Shown one piece after another: positions 45,981 to 54,471 of a stretch of DNA of 64,000 bases. The position numbers and the translations under genes were made by a program. Source of the DNA: Parvularcula sp038749595. GTDB taxonomy: Bacteria > Pseudomonadota > Alphaproteobacteria > Caulobacterales > Parvularculaceae. How positions within the stretch are numbered: the first letter of the stretch is position 1; each line of letters opens with the position of its first letter. The stretch is taken from positions 43,663 to 107,662 of the forward strand of contig JBCDHW010000009.1 of assembly GCA_038749595.1 (NCBI GenBank), given 5' to 3'. The notes below the pieces were generated by a model, which worked only from the letters and a program-made list of their open reading frames with translations, was not told the DNA's origin and made no database searches.

Positions 45981-46720
45981 CAAAACGTGTACTGATCACC
46001 GGATGCGCTGGCGGCCTCGGCAAGGCTTTCTGCTCAACCTTCCGCGCCGCGGGATATTCCGTTATAGGAACAGATCGCAAATCTTTGGACGATGACACTC
46101 CCCTCGATGGATTCGTCCAAGTCGACGTGGCCAACGCCATTGCCAGCGAGGCCAACCTAAGCGCCTTCATCGCCGAGGTAAAAACCCATTGCAACGGCCA
46201 GCCCCTCGACGTCCTCATCAACAACGCAGCCGTCCAACACCTTGGCAAAACCAAAAACATCAGCCTCAAGACCTTTCGCGAAAGCCTCGACGTCAACATC
46301 ACGACACCGTTCGCCCTCACAAAAGCGTTCTTACCTGATCTCCGCGCGACCAAAGGCACCGTCATCAATGTCGGCTCGGTCCACACCCGATCGACCAAAC
46401 CAGAGTTTGTCGCCTACGCCACCTCGAAGGCAGCCATCGACGGCCTCACGCGCGCGCTGGCCGTTGATCTTGGTCCGGATGTTCGGGTCGTTGCCCTGGC
46501 TCCGGCAGCGGTCGATACGGAAATGTTGCGTGCCGGGTTCGAAGGAAACCCTGATGGTTTTCAAGCACTTCAGCGAATCCATCCAGCGGGTCGAATTGCT
46601 CAGCCAACGGAGATAGGCGAACTCGCCGTCTTCCTAGCCTCGGACAAAGCGGGTTTTATGACGGGCACCACGGTGTACGCTGACGGCGGCATTCTCTCGA
46701 GGCTCCACGATCCAGTATGA
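45977..46720 (+). CDS. Classical SDR oxidoreductase
   Basis: A 247-aa short-chain dehydrogenase: TGCAGGLGKAF (cofactor), NNAAVQ, and the catalytic Ser/Tyr/Lys in NVGSVHTRS and YATSKAA. It ends in the typical TGTTVYADGG. GTG start overlapping the preceding gene. With the hydroxyacid dehydrogenase it may set the oxidation state of a sugar acid before CMP activation. Substrate unknown. Confidence 0.87.
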   Translation: MTKRVLITGCAGGLGKAFCSTFRAAGYSVIGTDRKSLDDDTPLDGFVQVDVANAIASEANLSAFIAEVKTHCNGQPLDVLINNAAVQHLGKTKNISLKTFRESLDVNITTPFALTKAFLPDLRATKGTVINVGSVHTRSTKPEFVAYATSKAAIDGLTRALAVDLGPDVRVVALAPAAVDTEMLRAGFEGNPDGFQALQRIHPAGRIAQPTEIGELAVFLASDKAGFMTGTTVYADGGILSRLHDPV

Positions 46721-47625
46721 CTGACTTGCTGGCAACCGCACTAACTCCGATAACGGATGAACGCGCGCTGCTCGGCGAAGGGCCGTGCTATCACCCGCGA
46801 CTGCGCCGCGTATTTTGGCTCGACATTAAGGGCCAGCGCTTGTTCAGCGCCGATGAAAATGCCGGTGATGTGAGGGCATTCGACCTCCCACAAATGGTTA
46901 GCGCACTCGCGCCGGCGAGAGTGAACGATTTCGTCTGTACCCATCGGCGCGGTTTTGGCCTTTTGAGCGTCACCGATAAGGGCGTGTCGCTCACGCCGAT
47001 CAATCATCTTGAGGCGGATAAACCGGGCAATCGGTTCAACGACGGAAAGATGCACCCGGACGGATCGTTCTGGGCGGGCACGATGGACGATGCGGAAACC
47101 GAGCGCAGCGGCGTTTGGTGGCGGCTCGATCCCGATGGTCAGACCACGCACCTTTTAGATGGCATTCGGGTGACCAACGGTCCTGCTTTTTCCGCACGTG
47201 GCAACGTCGGCTACTTCAACGACAGCGCCGATCAAACTGTCTTTACCTTCGACGCGAGCCGCGGGCGCATTGAAAATAAACGGTGTTTCAAGGTTTTCTC
47301 CGACGGCGAAGGATACCCGGATGGCATCCTCATCGACCGCGAAGATTGTCTGTGGGCGGCCTTTTGGGATGGCCGATGCATTCGTCGGTTGGGACGCGAC
47401 GGTTCTGTATACGCCGAAATCTCCGTACCCGCCCTACGCCCGACCAGCCTTGAAATCGTCGGTAAACGGCTTTTCGTGACGACCGCCGCAATCGGTCTGA
47501 GTAGTTTTGGGAACGACGACCATGACGGACGGACACTGACAGCAGAACTGGCGGTAGATCTTTCGCCGACGCACCGGCCGATCTTCGACGATACCGAGAT
47601 CACCAGCACCATCACAACCGCATGA
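46717..47625 (+). CDS. SMP-30/gluconolactonase-family protein
   Basis: A 302-aa six-bladed propeller of the SMP-30/LRE group: LLGEGPCYHPRLRRVFWLDI, RFNDGKMHPDGSFWAGTMDD and EGYPDGILIDREDC supply the divalent metal site (Glu, Asn, Asp). Relatives hydrolyse sugar lactones. It overlaps the SDR gene (ATGA) and is followed the same way by a glycosyltransferase. A sugar-lactone intermediate of glycan-precursor synthesis is inferred. Confidence 0.85.
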   Translation: MTDLLATALTPITDERALLGEGPCYHPRLRRVFWLDIKGQRLFSADENAGDVRAFDLPQMVSALAPARVNDFVCTHRRGFGLLSVTDKGVSLTPINHLEADKPGNRFNDGKMHPDGSFWAGTMDDAETERSGVWWRLDPDGQTTHLLDGIRVTNGPAFSARGNVGYFNDSADQTVFTFDASRGRIENKRCFKVFSDGEGYPDGILIDREDCLWAAFWDGRCIRRLGRDGSVYAEISVPALRPTSLEIVGKRLFVTTAAIGLSSFGNDDHDGRTLTAELAVDLSPTHRPIFDDTEITSTITTA

Positions 47626-48680
47626 AATTCGCTCTTGTCGTCCCGGTCGGCGCCTTCCACCCATTTCTGGAAGCGACTCTTGCCTCCCTCGCGGCGCAAA
47701 CGGAGCATGTCGCGGTCGCTCTGATGGATGCATCCGGCGACGAGCGGGTTCGCAAGCTCGCTGAAACGTATACTGACCTTATTACTTTCGCACAACACGG
47801 GCCTGACGAAGGGCAAGCCGACGCCATCGCGACGGGTTGGAGAAAGATCGACGGCGACGTCCTCGGTTGGTTGAACGCGGATGATCGGCTGTATCCTGAT
47901 GCGCTCACCCACGCACGCGTCGCCCTCGAAACGGGCGCGGATGTGGTGTACGGACAGAGTACCATCATTGATACGCAAGAGCGCATGACCGGATGGCAAT
48001 ACGCCGTGGAGCCGCCTTCCGAACGGCTCAGCCATGCGGCGGTCATCTCACAACCCTCGTGCTTTTTCCGGCGCACGCTGCACGACAAAGTCGGCGGGCT
48101 TGACCGATCGCTGCATTATACGATGGACTGGGATCTCTTTGTTCGGATGTATAAAGCGAGTGGCCGATTCGCGTTTGAAGACAGGGCCTTATCCCAAGTT
48201 CTGTGGGCGGACGATACGAAAACATCATCGCTCGGCGGGGCGCGCAGAAAAGAAATCAAGCGCATGCTGGAGCTGCACAGTCCGAACACAATGAAGTTCA
48301 AGAGCATGCTCGGCTTCGGCGTCCAGAACGTCATCGACAGCGCGCCAACAGGCCTTAAGCGGCTACTTCTCCGAAGGCTGATGAAGGAACCTCAGCCATT
48401 AAACGGCTTGCTTCCTGATGGCACATGCACGAACCAAATCCGTCTTCCCCTGTGCCATTACCGCGACCGCTCCGTACACAGTGCCTCCTTGCATTTTGCA
48501 GGCCCAGCTCCCGAAGTTCGGGCGCAAGTTAACGGTCAGCCTAGGGAGAGTGCCAGCGTCGGTCAAAGCATCACAATAACGCTCCCGCAGCCCCTTGAAG
48601 CGGCGACGTCATGTTCGGTCACACTCAGCATTCCCGGCGACCATCGGCCAACTTTTCTTTATGCTGAGCTCTTAGACTGA
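47622..48680 (+). CDS. GT2 glycosyltransferase with C-terminal extension
   Basis: A 352-aa protein. The GT-A part has LVVPVGAFHPFLE, HGPDEGQADAI and LGWLNADDRLYPD (the metal-binding DD), and HYTMDWDLFVRMYKA later. Residues after about 270 form a beta-rich extra domain. Last gene of the plus-strand run; its end overlaps the convergent ABC ATPase gene by 22 bp. Confidence 0.82.
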   Translation: MKFALVVPVGAFHPFLEATLASLAAQTEHVAVALMDASGDERVRKLAETYTDLITFAQHGPDEGQADAIATGWRKIDGDVLGWLNADDRLYPDALTHARVALETGADVVYGQSTIIDTQERMTGWQYAVEPPSERLSHAAVISQPSCFFRRTLHDKVGGLDRSLHYTMDWDLFVRMYKASGRFAFEDRALSQVLWADDTKTSSLGGARRKEIKRMLELHSPNTMKFKSMLGFGVQNVIDSAPTGLKRLLLRRLMKEPQPLNGLLPDGTCTNQIRLPLCHYRDRSVHSASLHFAGPAPEVRAQVNGQPRESASVGQSITITLPQPLEAATSCSVTLSIPGDHRPTFLYAELLD

Positions 48681-49423
48681 GCTTCACCGAAGCTGTCGCG
48701 ATACGCTGCGAGGACGTCGTCCACAGGCCCCTCCATGCGCACCTGGCCTTCCTCAAGCCAAATGGCCGACGTGCAGTTTTGCTTTAGCAGCGCACTGCTG
48801 TGGCTTGCGAGCACCAGGATCCCTGCCTCTGCCACAAACGATTTCATCCGTTCACCCGCCTTTTGGCGAAACTGCTCATCGCCAGCACTTAACCATTCAT
48901 CGAGGAGCAGCACTTCGGGCTTGAACGCCGTCGCGATCGCGAAACTCAGCCGCATGCGCATGCCAGCGGAGTAGGTGTTCACGGGCAGGTCGAGAAATGC
49001 TCCGAGGTCGGAGAACGCTTCAATGTCACCGCGCCGGGCCTCAATTTCGGCACGCGAGTGGCCGTGCGCCAGGCCTTGCAGGGTGATATTCCGGTGCCCT
49101 GACGCATCATCCTTCGTACCAAGATTAATATTGATGAGGTTCGTCGATCGCCCCTCAACCGTCACACTGCCGACATCAGGCGTCAGAATCCCTGCCAGTA
49201 CACGGAGCAACGTAGTCTTTCCCGATCCGTTTCGGCCGACGATCCCTACCCGCGAGCCGCGCTCAAGCGTGAACGAAATCTTGTCCAGTGCCTTTACACC
49301 CACAAGCTTGCCCGCGGCATTCTTCACCAAGCGCGTTGGTGCATCCCCCCGCTGCAGCGACGGCGAAAACTGTCCGTGGACGGGATGGACAAGCGTCACG
49401 TTGTCGACGTGGATCAAAGCCAT
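48659..49423 (-). CDS. Polysaccharide ABC exporter ATPase (KpsT/Wzt-like)
   Basis: A 254-aa ATPase. Walker A GRNGSGKTT, signature YSAGMRMRLSFAIA and Walker B LLLDEWLSAGD are those of the capsule and O-antigen/teichoic-acid exporter group. It lacks the C-terminal carbohydrate-binding domain of Wzt, so it belongs with the shorter KpsT type. It pairs with the permease gene 3 nt upstream and moves a finished, lipid-linked glycan across the inner membrane. Confidence 0.88.
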   Translation of the reverse strand: MALIHVDNVTLVHPVHGQFSPSLQRGDAPTRLVKNAAGKLVGVKALDKISFTLERGSRVGIVGRNGSGKTTLLRVLAGILTPDVGSVTVEGRSTNLININLGTKDDASGHRNITLQGLAHGHSRAEIEARRGDIEAFSDLGAFLDLPVNTYSAGMRMRLSFAIATAFKPEVLLLDEWLSAGDEQFRQKAGERMKSFVAEAGILVLASHSSALLKQNCTSAIWLEEGQVRMEGPVDDVLAAYRDSFGEAQSKSSA

Positions 49424-49426
49424 CGA

Positions 49427-50251
49427 TCAGATCCAAAACGGTAAGCGTTTGCGCATCCGGCTCGACACAACCAAGGCCAGTGCCCACGCTGCTACGGTCA
49501 AACCGAGCACGGCGAGCACCGAGAGAGGATCCGGCATGTCACCGAGAAGCGGCGCACGGAACACCTGAAGGTAGTGCGTGAACGGATTAACCATGGCAAT
49601 CGCCCGGATCATTCCCTCGCGTTCTTCGAGTACCCACAGCACCGGCGTGATAAAAATCAATAGCCGCTGCACCGACAAAATGAGATGCTGCACATCGCGA
49701 AAGCGCGCCCCAATGAACCCGAGCGCCAGTTGGACCGCGATCGAGGTGATCAGGATCATCGCCAGGGCCGGGATCGCCCAGAGGACCATCAGCGTTGGCC
49801 GCCACCCGGTGAACACCATCACCGTCAGTGCAATGCTGAGCTGGATGACGAACGGAAAAGACGACCGCGCGATCCCTTTATAGACGTAGACGGAGTAGGG
49901 CATCGACGTCGACTGGATCCACGATGCCGAGCCGCGGAACACGGCGCAGCCCTCGGACAAATTGCCGATCATGAACATGATCGCCGCATAGCCGATGGCG
50001 ACATGATGGACGAAGCCTGCACCCGACTTGCTGCTGAAGCCGCCAAAAAACAGCGAAATCCCCCCGACGAAGATGAGGTAAGAGATGGCGATCCACGACA
50101 GACCCAGCGCTGACCGGCGGTAGCGGGATTGGATCTCATCCCACGCAAACGTGCGCCAGACATCGCCCATGCGCCAGCCGGTGACGAGGTCGTCCACCGT
50201 CGCGCCGATCCCGGAAACTGAGGCGGCAGAGGTCACACGTGTTTCGCTCAT
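49427..50251 (-). CDS. Polysaccharide ABC exporter permease (KpsM/TagG-like)
   Basis: A 274-aa ABC-2 type permease with about six helices; it begins MSETRVTSA at ATG 50251. The N-terminal cytoplasmic part (WRTFAWDEIQSRYRRSALGLSW) is the typical coupling region of the polysaccharide permeases. The frame to 50332 overlaps the next gene. Partner of the ATPase just downstream. It exports the glycan made by this locus. Confidence 0.87.
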   Translation of the reverse strand: MSETRVTSAASVSGIGATVDDLVTGWRMGDVWRTFAWDEIQSRYRRSALGLSWIAISYLIFVGGISLFFGGFSSKSGAGFVHHVAIGYAAIMFMIGNLSEGCAVFRGSASWIQSTSMPYSVYVYKGIARSSFPFVIQLSIALTVMVFTGWRPTLMVLWAIPALAMILITSIAVQLALGFIGARFRDVQHLILSVQRLLIFITPVLWVLEEREGMIRAIAMVNPFTHYLQVFRAPLLGDMPDPLSVLAVLGLTVAAWALALVVSSRMRKRLPFWI

Positions 50252-50376
50252 CGGATCGTCGTTGCCGCCCGCTTGTCTTCGCCATATGCCTGAAGAAGCA
50301 TCCTTGCTCCTGGGTTTCCAGCGAAAGATCAAGCCGTGACGCTGGAGACATTTTCACGAGAGAGAGCCTGCCTGTT

Positions 50377-51351
50377 GTGACTCGCGTCGCTGTCATCATC
50401 GTCAACTTTAATGCGGGGGACCGGCTCCTGAAGTGCTTGGCGGCGCTTGAGGCACAAACACGTCCGGCCGATGCCGTCTTCGTCGCGGACAATGCATCGA
50501 CCGATGGCTCAGCGAAGAAGGCGCAGGCCGCGTTCCCTTCGGCAACGTTTCTCTTCAACGACAGCAATTTGGGATTTGCGGAAGCCAACAACCGCGCCGT
50601 CGCGGCGGTCGATACCGAATGGGTCGCGCTCCTCAACCCCGATGCCTATCCCGAACCCGGCTGGCTCGAAGCACTGTTCGACGCGGCAACGACGACCGCG
50701 AACGTCGGGGCCGTGGGCTCGTTGCAAATCGATGCCCTCGATCCCGCCCGGCTCGATGGGGCCGGCGATAACCTCCACGTCTTCGGGGTCCCCTACCGCG
50801 GTTTCTTGCACCAACCGTTGGATCACGCTCCGCCGAGCGGCGTGGTGCTGTCCCCTTGCGCAGCGGCCGCGCTTTATCGGCGTGACCTCTTTTTAGAACT
50901 CGGCGGCTTCGACGGGCGGTTTTTCTGCTACTGCGAAGACGTCGATCTAGGCGCGCGCTTCCATCATTACGGCTACGAAACGGTGCAGGCCAACAAAGCT
51001 GTTGTCCACCACGAGGGATCGGCCATCACAGGCCGGCAGAGCGACTTCACTGTCTATCACGGACACCGCAATCGGGTTTGGCTATTTGCGAAAACGATGC
51101 CCCCTCTTCTGTTCTGGCTTATGCTGCCAGCCCATCTCTTGGTGAACCTCGCTTTCGTCGTGAAGTTTGCACCGACGCCGATCGGGCGAAGCTATCGCCG
51201 GGGGATCATCGACGGGCTCCGCGCAATGCCGAGGCTGCGCCGCGAGCGGAAGGGCAAGCCCTCACTCACGAGCTGGGGTTTTGCGCGGCTTCTGGTCTGG
51301 TCGCCGTTCGCTCTCATGGCACGCCGCGGGAAGGTCCTGCCCCGCCGCTAG
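50377..51351 (+). CDS. GT2 glycosyltransferase (rhamnosyltransferase-like)
   Basis: A 324-aa family 2 transferase: VIIVNFNAGDRLLKCL, VADNASTDGS, LNPDAYPEPGW and CYCEDVDLGARFHHYGY are typical of rhamnosyl-type enzymes. GTG 50377 is chosen at the start of the first beta strand; the frame opens at 50239 inside the permease promoter region. The C-terminal basic tail overlaps the end of repC by 90 bp on the other strand. Confidence 0.83.
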   Translation: MTRVAVIIVNFNAGDRLLKCLAALEAQTRPADAVFVADNASTDGSAKKAQAAFPSATFLFNDSNLGFAEANNRAVAAVDTEWVALLNPDAYPEPGWLEALFDAATTTANVGAVGSLQIDALDPARLDGAGDNLHVFGVPYRGFLHQPLDHAPPSGVVLSPCAAAALYRRDLFLELGGFDGRFFCYCEDVDLGARFHHYGYETVQANKAVVHHEGSAITGRQSDFTVYHGHRNRVWLFAKTMPPLLFWLMLPAHLLVNLAFVVKFAPTPIGRSYRRGIIDGLRAMPRLRRERKGKPSLTSWGFARLLVWSPFALMARRGKVLPRR

Positions 51352-52452
51352 GACCTCCACGGTTTCGAAGCCCAAAGCCTGCGCGGCTTTTGCGAGGGCG
51401 CCGCCAAAGCGCTCACGCAGCCGTCGCCGGGCCATGGTGCTGGGAACCGTTACGGTGAGCGTCGTCTGAACGGGCACAATCTGGGCGGACGACAAATAGG
51501 AAAGCGCCGCGTCGCGACCGGCATCCTCGGCGAAGGCATCCATCAGCCGGGCAAGAAGCGGATCATCCGCGGGCGCAATTGCCTTTGGACGGGATTGAAG
51601 GATCGAATACGCCATGCCCTCAAGATCAACATCCGCCGACGTGGTCGCGAACCATCCAAACCAACCGGCGGGGTTGTTGATCTTCGGATGGCACGTCGCA
51701 ATGGCCAAACCGAGCACAGCCCGGTCCCCATGCCGACGCTCGGCCCACGACCAAAGGCGCGATCCCCGCCCTTCCCCAAATACTCTCGATGCTGCCTGCG
51801 CTGGTCGCTTGGCGAGTTGCGGGTCGAGCAGGGAAGCGGTGCGCAGCGTTTCAGAATTGCCTGTCACCTCATCACATTCGATCGACGAACGTTCGGAGAT
51901 TTCTTCAGGGAGGGTTTCTATTATAGCCCGCTCAGAATTGGGCGGCGGGGCGCTCTGGTTTGGCACCAGGGCATCACGATCACTCCACGAAGCTGCCCGT
52001 TCCGCGCTTAGAAGCTCTTCGGTATGGCCAAGTGCAGCCAGCAATTCCGGGACTTTCAGGAGGAATGGCTTCAGATCCAAAGCTCCGTCGCGAAGGGGCC
52101 GATTGCGGCGGTCATACCGGCGCATGAGGAACCCCTTCTCTTCAAGACTGGCCTTAAGACGCCGCAGCGTGCTCTCGCCGATTTCCAGCAAGCGGCAGAG
52201 GCGCCCTGCCCCCGGCCAAACGCTCGTTTTGTTGGCGGCTGTCTCTTGGATATCGAGGTGGCTGAGGAGCGCCATCATCAAGCACCGCTCCTGGGCCGAC
52301 AAAAGCGAAGCCGTGCCGAGCGCGAGGGCCTTGTCGATCATCAACCGGTTGAGGCCCAGTTCGGTCCGATTTTCGGAACAAAACGCAGCGACCTCGTCAA
52401 AGGTCTCCGCCCGTTTAGCAAAGCCAGGTTTGGCGCATAGCCCATCGGTCAT
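51262..52452 (-). CDS. repC: Replication initiator of the RepC family
   Basis: A 396-aa protein resembling the RepC initiators of repABC replicons. N-terminal HTH region: SLLSAQERCLMMALLSHL, VWPGAGRLCRLLEIGESTLRRLKASLEEKGFLMRRYDRRNRP and DLKPFL, then a long variable centre and a helical C terminus. ATG 52452 has AAGGA 8 nt upstream; the longer frame to 52671 has no site and crosses a terminator. In repABC replicons the origin lies inside repC; an AT-richer stretch near 51890-51950 is the best candidate here. Unlike classical repABC, it is upstream of and divergent from repA-repB. It would bind the origin and set copy number, limited by an antisense RNA (see 52545-52613). Confidence 0.85.
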   Translation of the reverse strand: MTDGLCAKPGFAKRAETFDEVAAFCSENRTELGLNRLMIDKALALGTASLLSAQERCLMMALLSHLDIQETAANKTSVWPGAGRLCRLLEIGESTLRRLKASLEEKGFLMRRYDRRNRPLRDGALDLKPFLLKVPELLAALGHTEELLSAERAASWSDRDALVPNQSAPPPNSERAIIETLPEEISERSSIECDEVTGNSETLRTASLLDPQLAKRPAQAASRVFGEGRGSRLWSWAERRHGDRAVLGLAIATCHPKINNPAGWFGWFATTSADVDLEGMAYSILQSRPKAIAPADDPLLARLMDAFAEDAGRDAALSYLSSAQIVPVQTTLTVTVPSTMARRRLRERFGGALAKAAQALGFETVEVLAAGQDLPAACHESERRPDQKPRKTPARE

Positions 52453-52544
52453 CGTACGCATCCTTTTGCGCACAAAGGCAAAATTCTTCCGCGGCGTGAC
52501 GCGCACGCTTTTCGGTTGCTCTGTTGTGCGGAGAGGGCTACGCA

Positions 52545-52613
52545 AGTGGTGCAAATCAGTTGCGAGGAGCCCTTGGCTTCCGCCGAAGAGCCCGGCCTTT
52601 GGCCGGGTTTTTC
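52545..52613 (+). ncRNA. Candidate counter-transcribed RNA antisense to the repC leader
   Basis: A plus-strand transcript ending at the strong intrinsic terminator at 52591-52612 would be about 60 nt if it starts near 52545, antisense to the untranslated leader of repC. This is the arrangement of the incompatibility antisense RNA in repABC replicons. A poor promoter (TTGCTC at 52515, 17-bp gap, CTACGC) is the only one I see, so the 5' end is a guess. Confidence 0.45.
52591..52612 (+). terminator. Strong rho-independent terminator in the repC leader (plus strand)
   Basis: CCCGGCC (52591-52597), loop TTT, GGCCGGG (52601-52607) and then TTTTT: a textbook intrinsic terminator for plus-strand RNA. 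No plus-strand gene lies immediately before it (the nearest ends at 51351), so it must serve an unannotated RNA or antisense read-through. On the minus strand there is no T run, so repC transcription passes. Confidence 0.85.
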
Positions 52614-52736
52614 TTTGCCTTCGTGATCGTCCTTCCGTCTCATCAGCGCCGAGCCAAAGACCCCGGCACATTTGTCAAAACCCTGGCGGCGATTCTGAGC
52701 CCGAGTCGATGGACCGGTCCCAGAGCCGCCAATGTT

Positions 52737-52754
52737 GCACTTTTTCGAAAGTGC
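52737..52754. promoter_or_regulatory. Inverted repeat upstream of repA
   Basis: GCACTTT (52737-52743), TTCG, AAAGTGC (52748-52754): a perfect 7-bp inverted repeat about 95 bp before repA. It could be an operator or a short hairpin in the leader. Its function is not known. Confidence 0.4.
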
Positions 52755-52813
52755 TGCGGGAAAGTGTGACTTTTGAGGTAAACGGAAGGTTAAGCCTTCA
52801 CCGCCCAAGGCGA

Positions 52814-52827
52814 ATGCGTTTACGCAT
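52814..52827. promoter_or_regulatory. Palindrome before repA, candidate RepA operator
   Basis: ATGCGT-TT-ACGCAT (52814-52827), a 6-bp inverted repeat with 2-bp centre, 22 bp before the repA ATG and just before the GGAGGA site. The 9-mer TACGCATCC, part of it (52821-52829), also occurs at 52455-52463 at the repC start. A site for autoregulation by RepA/RepB is plausible. Confidence 0.4.
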
Positions 52828-52848
52828 CCCTTAGTTTGTGGAGGAACC

Positions 52849-54024
52849 ATGGCCGATTTCAGTCACGCAACCCAGCGGGTGGCTCGGCTCCAAGAGCGCT
52901 CTGTCGGGCTTCTGAACGCGATGCGCGCCCAGCTTTTGGGTGAGCATGAAGAGAAGACGCTCCCTCTGCGCTTCAGTATTCGCCAGGCCTCGAAGATGGT
53001 GGGTAAGTCCGACATGACGATCCGCCGGGCCGAAGAAGCAGGAACCCTCCCCTCCCCTGAAAAGCGCGAGAGCGGGCACCGGGTCGGCTTCTCCCTCGAA
53101 GACATCAACCACATGCGCGATGTGTTCGGGACGAGGCCGCGCCGGGCCGAGAGTGATCCGCCGCTGATCCTGGGGGTCCAGAACTTCAAAGGCGGTGTCG
53201 GCAAGTCGACGATTGCGACCCACGCCGCACAGTACTTTGCGCTGCAAGGCTACCGGGTTCTTCTGGTGGATGCCGATCCCCAGGCGAGCTCCACGGGGCT
53301 TTTCGGCTACAATCCCGAAACCGACATCGCCGAGAGCGAGACCCTGCTCGCTTTCCTTGAGCCCGGCGGACGTGATGACCTCAGCTATGCTGTGCGCAAG
53401 ACCTATTGGTCAGGCCTCGATCTGATCCCGGCCTGCCTCGGTCTTTATAATGCCGAGTACCATCTCGCATCGACCGGCGCAGGTGCTGACCGGTTTGAAC
53501 GGCTGCGCGCTGGTCTCCGCGAGGCGGCAGAAGCCTACGACGTGGTGATCCTCGATCCGCCCCCTGCCCTCGGGATGATTTCGCTAAACGCCCTCCGGGC
53601 CGCGAACGCCCTTCTTATCCCCACGCCCCCCAGTTCGATCGATTATGCCTCGACAGTGAGTTTCCTCCGGATGCTCACCTCGGTGCTGGAGACGATGGAG
53701 GCCCATGGCGCGGCGATGGATTACCGGTTCGTGCAGCTGCTCGCGACGAAGGTGGACGAGAACAAATCCGCCCACCAGGAAATGCGCGACGCCATGCGCG
53801 AGATGTTCGCTGGCGATATCTTGCTGACGGCACTTCTCGACAGTTCCGAGTTCGACAACGCGTCGATCGAGATGCGGACGGTCTATGAATATGACGGCCC
53901 GTCGAACCGCACCTATCGCCGGTGCCGGGCCAACCTCGACCGCGTGATGGGTGACCTTGAGCTGGCGGTGCGGAGCACTTGGCCGAGCCACGCTTCTCAG
54001 CTCAAAGGGGAGGGGGTTGCATGA
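52849..54024 (+). CDS. repA: RepA/ParA-type partition ATPase
   Basis: A 391-aa partition ATPase. The N-terminal part (residues about 40-95) holds an HTH (FSIRQASKMVGKSDMTIRRAEEAG) as in ParA proteins that also autoregulate. The ATPase has a deviant Walker A KGGVGKST (114-121), LLVDADPQASST, and VVILDPPPALGMISLNAL. ATG has TGTGGAGGAA upstream. It is followed by 447 bp of parS-containing DNA, then repB. It segregates the replicon with RepB and represses the operon. The family is that of plasmid RepA (TIGR03453-like). Confidence 0.9.
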   Translation: MADFSHATQRVARLQERSVGLLNAMRAQLLGEHEEKTLPLRFSIRQASKMVGKSDMTIRRAEEAGTLPSPEKRESGHRVGFSLEDINHMRDVFGTRPRRAESDPPLILGVQNFKGGVGKSTIATHAAQYFALQGYRVLLVDADPQASSTGLFGYNPETDIAESETLLAFLEPGGRDDLSYAVRKTYWSGLDLIPACLGLYNAEYHLASTGAGADRFERLRAGLREAAEAYDVVILDPPPALGMISLNALRAANALLIPTPPSSIDYASTVSFLRMLTSVLETMEAHGAAMDYRFVQLLATKVDENKSAHQEMRDAMREMFAGDILLTALLDSSEFDNASIEMRTVYEYDGPSNRTYRRCRANLDRVMGDLELAVRSTWPSHASQLKGEGVA

Positions 54025-54025
54025 T

Positions 54026-54041
54026 GTTCAACGCGTTGAAC
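54026..54041. promoter_or_regulatory. parS: parS site 1 (RepB-binding palindrome)
   Basis: GTTCAACGCGTTGAAC, a perfect 16-bp palindrome, two bases after the repA stop codon. It matches the repABC parS consensus GTT-N4-GC-N4-AAC. Identical copies lie at 54215 and 54440. Confidence 0.88.
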
Positions 54042-54078
54042 AAAGATCATCGTTCCTCGGGCGCGCGCACATTTCCGC

Positions 54079-54162
54079 CGTCATCCCGGAAAGCCGAAGG
54101 CTTATCCGGGACCCATGGGCTTCCCATTGGTCGATGGATCCCGGATCAAGTCCGGGATGACG
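54079..54162. repeat. Palindromic REP-like element in the parS region
   Basis: An 84-bp element bounded by CGTCATCCCGGA (54079-54090) and its exact inverse TCCGGGATGACG (54151-54162); inside are a second copy-like inverted pair (TTATCCGGG, and CCCGGATCAAG then TCCGGG). This looks like an interspersed palindromic repeat common in alphaproteobacterial genomes. No other copy was found by eye in the window. Confidence 0.6.
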
Positions 54163-54214
54163 AGGTCGGGACCATTGAGCTTTGCGGTGACGTTGGTGGC
54201 TCTGGCGGCGGCGT

Positions 54215-54230
54215 GTTCAACGCGTTGAAC
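54215..54230. promoter_or_regulatory. parS: parS site 2
   Basis: GTTCAACGCGTTGAAC, identical to the other two sites; 189 bp after site 1. Confidence 0.88.
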
Positions 54231-54439
54231 GCTGACCGCGTAGGTACAGGTGTTGAGTGCGCTCTGGCACCTGTGAAAACCGCTAAGTGGCCGAATAAAA
54301 AGCAGATAGAGGCTTGGGTCGGTTTCTCTCGCCCCGGACTGGGTTTGCGGCTGAAGGGCGCTCGGAACTGCTCATCCCAGTATAGGTTCCACAGGGCCGC
54401 GCGTTTCGCCAGCCTCGAAACGGCCCACACAACGCAAGC

Positions 54440-54455
54440 GTTCAACGCGTTGAAC
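54440..54455. promoter_or_regulatory. parS: parS site 3
   Basis: GTTCAACGCGTTGAAC, 225 bp after site 2 and next to the AAGGAGG ribosome site of repB, so RepB bound here could repress its own translation unit. Confidence 0.88.
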
Positions 54456-54471
54456 ATCAAGGAGGCGCACC

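Noticed and set aside
52524..52769. 81-codon plus frame in the repC-repA gap
   Set aside because: No start signal, crosses the terminator, no family.
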